Below, piece by piece: positions 35,564 to 41,828 of a stretch of 41,828 nucleotides of DNA. A program made the translations under genes and the position numbers. Positions within the stretch are counted from its first letter, which is position 1. The number at the start of each line of letters is the position of its first letter. The notes beneath the pieces are model-generated. The model was not told where the DNA came from. It did not search any database and was given only the letters and a program-made list of their open reading frames with translations. This DNA comes from a virus: positions 1-41,828 of IMG/VR virus record IMGVR_UViG_3300031999_000064; one strand, written 5' to 3'.

Positions 35564-37565
35564 TCTTGAAATCCTCCGGGAATATGCGACCCGGTGGACG
35601 TTCCTTGCGCATCCCGGGCAGATCCCACCTACTGATCGGGCATGGTTCTGTTACCTCATGCGATCTGGGCGTGGGGGCGGCAAGACCCGGGCCGGTGCAG
35701 AGTGGATCCTGAAAAGAGTCCGGCAGGGATACAAACATATCGCACTCATCGGACAGACGGCAGCGGACATTAGGGATACAATGGTCGAACTGGGTCCCTC
35801 CAGCATCATGAAGATCGCCCGACCGGAAGAAAGACCGGTTTATGAACCCTCAAAACGGCGGCTTACATTCCCCAACGGTGCAGTTGCCACTACCTTCACC
35901 GGGGAGGAACCCGATCAGCTGAGAGGACCCGCCCATGACACGGTCTGGATCGACGAACTCGCCAAGTTCAAGTATCCCGAGGAGACGTGGGACAACATGG
36001 AGATGGGTCTCCGGCTCGGCAACAACCCCCAGATCTTCTGCACCACAACACCCCGCCCGATCCCGATCATCAAGCGCCTGGTTAAGGACCCAACCACGAT
36101 CGATGTCCGGTTCTCCACTTCTCAAAATGCCGAGAACCTCTCCCCGATATTCCTGAAGCGCATCCAGGAGCGGTATGCGGGCACCCGGTTGGGGCGGCAG
36201 GAGCTGGAGGGGGAGGTCCTTGAGGATAACCCCAATGCACTCTGGCAACGTGATGTAATCGAGAACCTCCGGGTCCGTGAGGCCCCGCTGTTGATCCGGG
36301 TGGTCGAGGGTATCGATCCGGCAGTCACCGGGAACGAGACCTCCGATGAAACAGGCATTATTATCGGGGGTATGGCAGCGAATGGGCATGGGTACATCCT
36401 CGAGGACGCATCCCTGCAGGCGTCCCCCGCGGAATGGGCCAGGGCAGCCGTCCGGGTATTCCATTCCTGGAAAGCGGATCGGGTTATCGGAGAGGTCAAT
36501 AATGGCGGCGATCTCGTAGAGGTCAATATCCGCACCGTTGACCGGAACATCCCTTTCACCGCGGTTCATGCTTCCCGCGGGAAGGTGATCCGGGCGGAAC
36601 CCGTGGCGGCTCTGTATGAGCAGGGCCGGATCCACCATGTCGGCACATTCCCGGAACTTGAGGACCAGATGTGTCTTTCTGGGGATACTTTAATTTCAAC
36701 TGAACAAGGTCGTCGTGAAATCTCAACCATAAAAAAAGGAGAGAAGGTATGGACAAGAAACGGATTAAAATCCGTTATTTGGTCTGGAATAACTGGCACC
36801 GACGAGGTTGTCTATGATATCAAAACATCTGATAATGTTCACTTACTCGCCACGGGGGGACATCTTATATATACCAAAAACAGAGGGTTCATCAGGACTG
36901 TAAATTTACAATCCGGAGATGAACTCAAAACATGGAAAAATATGGCCCCAGAACATATTGGGGCGGGCACTATTGGGCAGTGGATAACAAAGGGTATTAC
37001 CGTAACAAAAGGGCTGGTGGATTATTACACCGGATTATCTGGGAACAAACCAACGGTCCCATTCCCGTGGATATTCTCATCCACCACAAAGATGGTAATC
37101 CCCTCAATAACAATCTCGGTAATCTCGAACCGGTTACCGTCTCAAAACACAAGCTCACTCACCCCGGTGGTTTCGCAATATGGTCACCCGAACGACACAG
37201 CATCAAACAAAAAGGGATGTGGAGGGACCGGAAACCTCAAACCAAAACCTGTGTGTCTTGCGGATCAACTTTTGAATCTACCGGAATGCGGGCGAAGTTC
37301 TGCAACAAAAAATGCAGACGCAAGTACTATTATCAACATCAGAAAACACCCGCATAAAATTCCCGTTTTTAATTTAAAGATTGAATCGCAACCAGAATTT
37401 TACGCCAACGGTATCCTAGTGCATAATTGCGACTGGGTGCCCGGCGGCAAGAGTCCGGATCGCATGGATGCCCTGGTCTGGATGATCTGGGAATTATTCG
37501 GGCTTGGATTGAAGGAAGAACAGCAGCAGCGAGTGTATGTGATCCACGATGACACAGAAATTTGA
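35532..37565 (+). CDS. terL: Terminase large subunit interrupted by an intein
   Basis: The frame has 677 codons: N-extein 1-380, intein 381-632, C-extein 633-677. The ATPase shows Walker A (SGRGGGKT, 45-52) and Walker B (VWIDE, 138-142). The nuclease shows Asp262 (EGIDPAVTG), an acidic strand (EVNNGGD, 321-327) and the final SPDRMDALVW after the intein. Spliced length would be 425 residues, normal for the family. GTG 35532 was chosen because GGAGGT stands eight bases before it; ATG 35538 is possible. The protein packages and cuts DNA. The intein sits between DQM and CDW, a conserved place near the nuclease active site. Confidence 0.9.
   Translation: MQMQSSRSVSDLEILREYATRWTFLAHPGQIPPTDRAWFCYLMRSGRGGGKTRAGAEWILKRVRQGYKHIALIGQTAADIRDTMVELGPSSIMKIARPEERPVYEPSKRRLTFPNGAVATTFTGEEPDQLRGPAHDTVWIDELAKFKYPEETWDNMEMGLRLGNNPQIFCTTTPRPIPIIKRLVKDPTTIDVRFSTSQNAENLSPIFLKRIQERYAGTRLGRQELEGEVLEDNPNALWQRDVIENLRVREAPLLIRVVEGIDPAVTGNETSDETGIIIGGMAANGHGYILEDASLQASPAEWARAAVRVFHSWKADRVIGEVNNGGDLVEVNIRTVDRNIPFTAVHASRGKVIRAEPVAALYEQGRIHHVGTFPELEDQMCLSGDTLISTEQGRREISTIKKGEKVWTRNGLKSVIWSGITGTDEVVYDIKTSDNVHLLATGGHLIYTKNRGFIRTVNLQSGDELKTWKNMAPEHIGAGTIGQWITKGITVTKGLVDYYTGLSGNKPTVPFPWIFSSTTKMVIPSITISVISNRLPSQNTSSLTPVVSQYGHPNDTASNKKGCGGTGNLKPKPVCLADQLLNLPECGRSSATKNADASTIINIRKHPHKIPVFNLKIESQPEFYANGILVHNCDWVPGGKSPDRMDALVWMIWELFGLGLKEEQQQRVYVIHDDTEI
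36672..37427 (+). mobile_element. Intein in the terminase (252 residues)
   Basis: Intein marks: first residue Cys381 with CLSGDTLI (block A), LLATGGHLIY with T-x-x-H (block B, intein residues 61-64), VFNLKI then EFYANGILVHN (blocks F and G) and Cys633 as the next residue. The exteins fit without gap: LEDQM then CDWVPGG. Residues 87-229 of this frame look unlike protein (Ser/Thr/Pro-rich) because that DNA codes for an HNH protein in another frame. The true splicing parts are therefore only about 86 and 25 residues, slightly shorter than usual minimal inteins, so activity is likely but unproven. Confidence 0.88.
36932..37357 (+). CDS. HNH homing endonuclease nested out of frame in the intein
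   Basis: The protein has 141 residues and its own ATG and TAA. It has the phage HNH pattern: TYWGGHYWAVDNKGYYRNKR, LLHRIIWEQTNGPIP, then HHKDGNPLNNNLGNLEPVTV with a late His (HKLTH), and a C-terminal zinc group (CVSCGSTF; FCNKKCRRKYY). It lies in the -1 frame relative to the terminase/intein reading. GGAG (36915-36918) lies 13 bases before the ATG. It starts just after intein block B and stops at the beginning of block F, thus filling the linker. It probably drives homing of the intein. Confidence 0.87.
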   Translation: MEKYGPRTYWGGHYWAVDNKGYYRNKRAGGLLHRIIWEQTNGPIPVDILIHHKDGNPLNNNLGNLEPVTVSKHKLTHPGGFAIWSPERHSIKQKGMWRDRKPQTKTCVSCGSTFESTGMRAKFCNKKCRRKYYYQHQKTPA

Positions 37566-37574
37566 GGATTAAAA

Positions 37575-37886
37575 ATGGCAACAACAAAACAGATAGCAAA
37601 AAAGGAACCCGTAAAGCAGGTAGAACAGATGGTGGCACCGGACGAGCAGGCCCCCACCACGATCAAGCTCAAACCGGAAACCAAGGGCCGGCTTGAGATC
37701 CTGAAAGGAATGCTTGGCCAACCCGATTATGATAGCACCGTGAGCCGGCTGATCGACATGATCCCGCAGAAACTGAGCACCGAGCAGGAGGTCCATCTTG
37801 TGATGACGCAATCAAAATTCATGTGGTTGCGGGCTCACCAGGATAATTGTGATTGTCGGCGGTTCTTAGATGAAGCGAAGGTGTGA
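37575..37886 (+). CDS. RHH-like protein between terminase and portal
   Basis: The 103-residue protein has a Lys-rich start, then TTIKLKPETKGRLEILKGM and YDSTVSRLIDMIPQKL, a strand-helix-helix like RHH proteins, and a Cys-Asp-Cys end. GAGGA precedes the ATG. DNA-binding proteins are not usual in this place; it could control late genes or help packaging. It overlaps the GTG codon before the portal start. Confidence 0.6.
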   Translation: MATTKQIAKKEPVKQVEQMVAPDEQAPTTIKLKPETKGRLEILKGMLGQPDYDSTVSRLIDMIPQKLSTEQEVHLVMTQSKFMWLRAHQDNCDCRRFLDEAKV

Positions 37887-37888
37887 GG

Positions 37889-39445
37889 ATGGCCCGCAAA
37901 AAGGACACGCAATCACACTCACCCGCACCCGACCCGCTCCTAAAAATGCATGAGGACCTGATGATCCGGTACAACAACCTCGCACTGGAAATGGAGCAGC
38001 GGATGGGCGGCGGGCAATTCTCCGAGTCTCTCTCGGATCTTGATTGGGCCAACCGGGTCGATAAGGATTTCCTCTGGATCCGTACCTCAGGAGCCAACGC
38101 CCCGCAGTTCCGGTACATGACCAAAGAGATCATCGATATGTACGCCGATATCGCGGCTTTCATGGCGGTCTACAACCCATTAATCAAACGGATTGTCGAT
38201 GTCAAAACGCAGTTCACATTCGCCCTTGATTATTCCATCACGTCCGATACCGGACAGGATGCAATCGATGAAATTAAGGATAATGACCTGAACAAACAGG
38301 CATTCTTCGGGCACCAGGCAATCGCGGATATCGATGGGGAACTCCAGCGGTCCGGTAATGTCTTCATCGCAATATGGCCGGATAATAAGCAGGTCCGGGC
38401 ATGGAGTAATTATGAGATCCGGGATATCGTAACGGATTCCGAGGATGCCTGCAGGCCGCTGTTTTACCTGCGTTCATGGCTGGATGATAAAGGAAGCGAG
38501 CACCGGAAGGCATACCCATCGGTGTTCGCACAGCCGGGAGATATGCCAAAAGGCAAGACGGCGCTCTCACACCTTGGCAGCAATTACGAGGTCGACCGGG
38601 ACGCCGTAGTTTATCACATGAGCGCCAAGAAAGGTATCAAACAGAAGTTCGCGCTCTCTGAGTTGGTCGCCGTCTGCCGGTGGGCAAAACCTCATGAGAA
38701 ATACCTCGAGGATTTCGCTGCGATTGTGGCGGCCCTCCGGAAATACTCACACCTCATGACTACCAAGGGCACTGCCTCACAGGCATCCGCTATAGCCACG
38801 CAGTTCAAGGGCAATACCGAACAGATGGGCACTCCCCTTCAGAGTCAACCCACCGGCTCGATGGTTGTAGCTCAGGAAGGTAACGATCTCCGGGTCGTGG
38901 ACGCAGGAAGTGGAAAGATTGTGGGGATTGAGGGGGCCCGGTCATTCCTGCTGATGGTCTCCGCTGCATCCGGGGTACCGGAAACATACCTTACGATGGA
39001 CCCGAGTACTGGCAATCTCGCCACGGCAAAGCAGATCTCACCGGTTTTCATTATGCTCATCCAGGAGCGGCAGACCGCCTGGAAGAACGCACTGACGATC
39101 ATTTTCAAGATACTGCTGGAATCCGAGGAGTTCGAAGCATCCTTCCCGCCTATCCGGGATAACATTGATGCTTACGTTGCCAATGTCAATGCATTCGCCC
39201 GGACATCTCAGGGTACATGGACGGGAGCAGTCCAGCCGGTCGATTATATCAAGGCGGCATACGAGGCGCTGGAATGGAAACTCCCCGACAAGGAAACCAT
39301 CGATGCGATGGCGGCTGAGCTGGAGACATCCTCACCACCATCAATGTCTCCCGGCGGAATAGATACCGGGCTGGATGCTATAGCACAGGCGGCAAATGGA
39401 TTGATGGAAGCGGTGAAGGCAGAGGCCGCAAAGACGAAGGAGTAA
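37889..39445 (+). CDS. Portal protein
   Basis: From ATG 37889 the protein has 518 residues, normal for portals. Signs are the N-terminal MYADIAAFMAVYNPLIKRIVDVK region, FFGHQAIADIDGELQRSGNVFIAIW (wing strands), a YHMSAKKG turn, YSHLMTTKGTASQAS and MDPSTGNLATAKQISPVF before a long helix. The order terminase - portal - Mu F-like protein supports it. GTG 37883 would add two residues; GGTG seven bases before favours the ATG. The ring forms the DNA entry vertex. Confidence 0.85.
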   Translation: MARKKDTQSHSPAPDPLLKMHEDLMIRYNNLALEMEQRMGGGQFSESLSDLDWANRVDKDFLWIRTSGANAPQFRYMTKEIIDMYADIAAFMAVYNPLIKRIVDVKTQFTFALDYSITSDTGQDAIDEIKDNDLNKQAFFGHQAIADIDGELQRSGNVFIAIWPDNKQVRAWSNYEIRDIVTDSEDACRPLFYLRSWLDDKGSEHRKAYPSVFAQPGDMPKGKTALSHLGSNYEVDRDAVVYHMSAKKGIKQKFALSELVAVCRWAKPHEKYLEDFAAIVAALRKYSHLMTTKGTASQASAIATQFKGNTEQMGTPLQSQPTGSMVVAQEGNDLRVVDAGSGKIVGIEGARSFLLMVSAASGVPETYLTMDPSTGNLATAKQISPVFIMLIQERQTAWKNALTIIFKILLESEEFEASFPPIRDNIDAYVANVNAFARTSQGTWTGAVQPVDYIKAAYEALEWKLPDKETIDAMAAELETSSPPSMSPGGIDTGLDAIAQAANGLMEAVKAEAAKTKE

Positions 39446-39448
39446 ATT

Positions 39449-39589
39449 ATGAAAGTTCTCATCGGTGAAACATGCTGTCCTGTAATCTGTGCAGCAACTG
39501 GGTTAAAAATAAGATGTACCGGGAGAAAGTGCCCCGCATATGATAATTCACAGCGGCTATGTGATATTGGTGAGAGATCAGATAGATGA
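39449..39589 (+). CDS. Tiny Cys-rich protein between portal and Mu F genes
   Basis: The 46-residue protein (MKVLIGETCCPVICAATG; CTGRKCPAYDNS; C near 38) has six cysteines. GGAG lies seven bases before its ATG and its stop overlaps the next ATG, so it is very likely translated. The zinc or disulphide role is unknown. It is the only Cys-rich micro-protein inside the late head genes. Confidence 0.6.
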   Translation: MKVLIGETCCPVICAATGLKIRCTGRKCPAYDNSQRLCDIGERSDR

Positions 39590-41007
39590 CCCTCTCTGAA
39601 GCCGCCGCCCAACTCTCCCGTGCCGCAATCGCCATGAAAAAGCGCCGGGAAAAGGATGCGCTCGCCCGGAAGCACCGGAAGAAGATCGCCGCATTTTTCC
39701 GCAGGCAGAAGGGACTGGTACTGGAAGAGATGGGTAAACAGAAGTATCTCTTTTCCGAGTCGTTCCAAAGGCTGACAGAAGAGACGATTATTGATTTCAC
39801 GGTGCAGAACTGGGATCGGATCTGGGAGGATATCTCTAACCTCAGTACCAAGGATCTCCAGACCCTGATTGCCTCAGCAGAAGCGGACGGCCTGATAAAC
39901 GGTGCGTTGCAGCTCAAAAATTCTTTACCGTTCGACGCAAAGACCAATTTCAATCTCGCAAATCCCCGCGCAGTGCAATGGTTTTCTGACAATGGCGGCA
40001 GCCTGCAATACATCAAAAATATTCAGGATACCACGCGGGATCAACTTCAGGTTATTATTACCAAGGCCATCGACGAGGGCAAATCCTATACCCAGACCGC
40101 AAAAGAAATTAGCGATAAGTTCGATGGGTTCAGCCGTGATCGCGCCCAACTGATCGCCGTCTACGAGACCGGGCAGGCATATGAGGAGGGCAACATGCTC
40201 TTCTCGCAATCCCTGAAAGATGACGGTATTGTGATGGAAAAAAAGTGGATGACCAGCCATGATGATAGGGTCAGGCCGGAGCACCAAGCCAACGAGGCCG
40301 AGGGCTGGATCCCCATCGACCAGTACCACGGAACGGGCGATTATATTCCACCATCCGACCCGGGGTGCCGTTGCTATGAGATTTACGAACAAGCCACCAC
40401 TCAGGAAGTGGTGTTCATTCCCCCAGTTCCACGGCAACCCATCAGGGAAGAGATTAAACCAACTCCTGAAATTATCATCGGTGAACAAGGTCTACCGGGG
40501 ATTAAAGGGGAGAAGGGCGATCCGGGTGAAAACATTAAGGGTGATAAAGGGGATTCCGGGGAATCCATAAAAGGTGACAAGGGAGACAAAGGCGACCCCG
40601 GAGAAAGTATTGTTGGACCGACAGGTCCACCCGGCAAATCTATCAAAGGCGATAAAGGGGAAAAAGGAGATACCGGCAAATCTATCAAAGGCGATCCCGG
40701 CAAGAAAGGAGACGAGGGCCCACCCGGCCAATATCCCGATCCGTTGAACCTCGATGATCTCAGTAACGTTTCAATTACCAGTCCTATCGAGAATCAGGTC
40801 TTACAATACGAACTGGGAAGATGGACGAATAAGGATCTTAAACCGACAGTAAACGTCATCGGAGGAGGCGGTGGGAGTGGCCCAAAAGGGGATAAAGGAG
40901 ATCCGGGCCCACCGTTAAGTCAACCGCCCGCAGAGCATTACAAAGTGACCAACCTGTATGTCAATGCACAGACAGGTAAACTTGAAGTGGAATATGAAAT
41001 CCCATGA
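39586..41007 (+). CDS. Mu F/SPP1 gp7-like head protein fused to collagen-like fibre
   Basis: The protein has 473 residues. The Mu F-like part (about 125-263) ends with the family motif KKWMTSHDDRVRPEHQ, then YIPPSDPGCRCYEI. A Pro-rich hinge (275-298) leads to collagen-like Gly-x-y repeats at about 302-382 and a short second run at 432-443. Between them is LDDLSNVSITSP with QVLQYELGRW, a fibre-attachment pattern, and the end (TGKLEVEYEIP) resembles the end of the next gene's product. The fusion would place trimeric collagen rods on a minor head protein, perhaps at the portal vertex. That reading is inferred from the domains. Confidence 0.85.
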   Translation: MTLSEAAAQLSRAAIAMKKRREKDALARKHRKKIAAFFRRQKGLVLEEMGKQKYLFSESFQRLTEETIIDFTVQNWDRIWEDISNLSTKDLQTLIASAEADGLINGALQLKNSLPFDAKTNFNLANPRAVQWFSDNGGSLQYIKNIQDTTRDQLQVIITKAIDEGKSYTQTAKEISDKFDGFSRDRAQLIAVYETGQAYEEGNMLFSQSLKDDGIVMEKKWMTSHDDRVRPEHQANEAEGWIPIDQYHGTGDYIPPSDPGCRCYEIYEQATTQEVVFIPPVPRQPIREEIKPTPEIIIGEQGLPGIKGEKGDPGENIKGDKGDSGESIKGDKGDKGDPGESIVGPTGPPGKSIKGDKGEKGDTGKSIKGDPGKKGDEGPPGQYPDPLNLDDLSNVSITSPIENQVLQYELGRWTNKDLKPTVNVIGGGGGSGPKGDKGDPGPPLSQPPAEHYKVTNLYVNAQTGKLEVEYEIP

Positions 41008-41021
41008 ATGGAGGTTAAGAA

Positions 41022-41441
41022 ATGGCTATAGTTTCAATGCAGTTAGATCCGAATGCCGCATCTTACACTGACGATCAGATCGTAGGTAAGATAAATGCCG
41101 CGAGTGCTCAGATAACCAGAGCCGGTTCTGTGGCGGCGGCTGCAAGACCAATCGCCGCCGGTGAAGTGGATGCAACCGCACTCGCTGCAGGGGCAATCAA
41201 AACAAAACTCGGTACGGAATCCGATGGCAACAAACTCGTCTCGGCATCTCTGGCTGCCGCAGCAGGTGTGACGAATGCACAGGTCGCTACCGGATTAGCG
41301 AAAGCGAATCTCGATGCGCTGGCTGATGTAGACCGGGGTTACATCAAGACTGCTCCTACGACTTCAGAGTTCAAGGTCGTATCAATCCAACGGGATGCTA
41401 CCGGCAAACTTGACGTGGACTTCGATAACGTGGCAGTATAA
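41022..41441 (+). CDS. Fibre-like protein
   Basis: The 139-residue protein has an Ala-rich helical middle (TALAAGAIKTKLG; AAAAGVTNAQVATGLAKAN) and a short beta end (ATGKLDVDFDNV) similar to the last residues of the collagen-bearing protein. It is likely a trimeric stalk or tip that assembles with that protein. GGAGGT precedes the ATG. Confidence 0.6.
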   Translation: MAIVSMQLDPNAASYTDDQIVGKINAASAQITRAGSVAAAARPIAAGEVDATALAAGAIKTKLGTESDGNKLVSASLAAAAGVTNAQVATGLAKANLDALADVDRGYIKTAPTTSEFKVVSIQRDATGKLDVDFDNVAV

Positions 41442-41443
41442 TT

Positions 41444-41677
41444 ATGTCTGTCACAAGTGAGAAGCTCGCTTCAGCGGAACTTGTGGGCGGGACACAAACT
41501 GCCCTTCATTCTCACGCAGGTGGTGGGGGTCTCCCAGACCTTATTGTCGGTAAACTCGCACCCGCGGACAACGTCACAATTGCCACCGGATATTGGGGTC
41601 TGTCGGTCGGATCGTATAAAATTCCGAACGGCAAATTCCTAAAAATCGAAAATGGAGCATCAATGAGGATTCTATGA
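41444..41677 (+). CDS. Small fibre-associated protein
   Basis: The 77-residue protein includes the HSHAGGGG segment frequent in phage fibre proteins and a beta-rich rest (YWGLSVGSYKIPNGKFLKIE). It lies between two fibre-like genes, with its stop overlapping the next ATG. A role in fibre or decoration assembly is likely. Confidence 0.6.
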   Translation: MSVTSEKLASAELVGGTQTALHSHAGGGGLPDLIVGKLAPADNVTIATGYWGLSVGSYKIPNGKFLKIENGASMRIL

Positions 41678-41828
41678 GCAGACTTACACTAACACAACAG
41701 GCAGCGGCACCAAATACCCCAGCATCGGGCGAGTTGGAAGTTTATGCCGATAATTCCGCAGTACCGAAGATGTGCACAAAAGACCCAGCAGGCAACGCGA
41801 TCAAATACGCTCCGGTTCTCTCTGCATT
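41674..41828 (+). CDS. Fibre/appendage protein, 5' part of gene spanning the circle join
   Basis: ATG 41674 overlaps the previous stop (ATGA). The frame begins MSRLTLTQQAAAPNTPASGE and continues into base 3 of this window, giving a 214-residue product on the circle. The evidence for its fibre nature is given at the other part. The last 127 bases here repeat bases 1-127. Confidence 0.75.
   Translation, partial: MSRLTLTQQAAAPNTPASGELEVYADNSAVPKMCTKDPAGNAIKYAPVLSA
41702..41828. repeat. Terminal overlap, right copy
   Basis: Identical to 1-127. It shows that the contig closes on itself; no base difference was seen between the copies. Confidence 0.95.

Noticed and set aside
35850-36638. A 262-codon reverse frame within the terminase gene
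   Set aside because: The forward frame carries clear terminase motifs; the reverse sequence has none.
36660-37430. Group I intron instead of an intein in the terminase
   Set aside because: The frame stays open through the insert and has intein blocks A, B, F and G with Cys at both splice points.
41702-41828. Biological direct terminal repeat
   Set aside because: The length equals a common assembly k-mer and a gene runs through the join, so an assembly overlap is simpler.

Overview
The window is one complete circular genome of a temperate tailed virus (siphovirus-like), read once round with a short overlap. Bases 1-127 recur exactly as 41702-41828, so the unique circle is 41,701 bp and one fibre gene spans the join. 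I think the host is an archaeon, most likely a methanogen of the Methanomicrobiales type, but this is inferred. The signs are TATA-like boxes about 25-30 bp before several starts with no bacterial -35/-10 pairs, several apparently leaderless starts, ribbon-helix-helix (RHH) regulators, and many tiny CxxC zinc-ribbon proteins. The virion genes themselves are ordinary HK97-type tailed-virus genes shared by bacteria and archaea.

Layout. 35111-41828 and on through 1-617 is the packaging and head-start module: small terminase, large terminase (split by an intein that carries an HNH endonuclease gene in another frame), an RHH protein, portal, a Mu F/SPP1 gp7-like head protein fused to collagen repeats, and three head- or tail-fibre genes. 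618-969 is a control region with several TATA-like boxes and two GGTATACC palindromes. 970-7356 holds protease-scaffold, decoration protein, major capsid, connectors and tail tube. 7368-17277 holds the frameshifted tail chaperone, tape measure, distal tail protein, a 1014-residue fibre or baseplate protein, a free HNH endonuclease and the tail hub.

17299-19741 is the lysogeny region: two small reverse genes, a tyrosine integrase, a reverse-strand lipoprotein with an Excalibur-like end, and an RHH regulator facing the early operon across a repeat-rich control region. 19742-33120 is one long forward early operon of about 40 mostly tiny genes, nearly all joined by ATGA or TGATG overlaps. Recognisable members are an ASCH-like protein, a Myb/SANT-zinc-finger-Tudor-like protein, a Bro-type antirepressor, a transglutaminase-like protein, an HNH protein, a cytosine-5 DNA methyltransferase and a Gp37/Gp68 (DUF5131) protein. 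33121-35110 carries two membrane proteins (lysis candidates), a hairpin-rich gap and small zinc proteins, and leads back to the terminase.

How it fits together: integrase, RHH regulators and antirepressor would run the lysis-lysogeny choice; the early operon would remodel the host and protect viral DNA by methylation; the late block builds a capsid with collagen-like fibres and a flexible tail. No polymerase, helicase, primase or classical endolysin is recognisable, so replication and lysis functions must lie among the unknown early genes or come from the host. The most striking item is the terminase intein: its splicing domain is open through an HNH gene that has its own start and stop in a different frame and fills the linker between the two halves of the intein.
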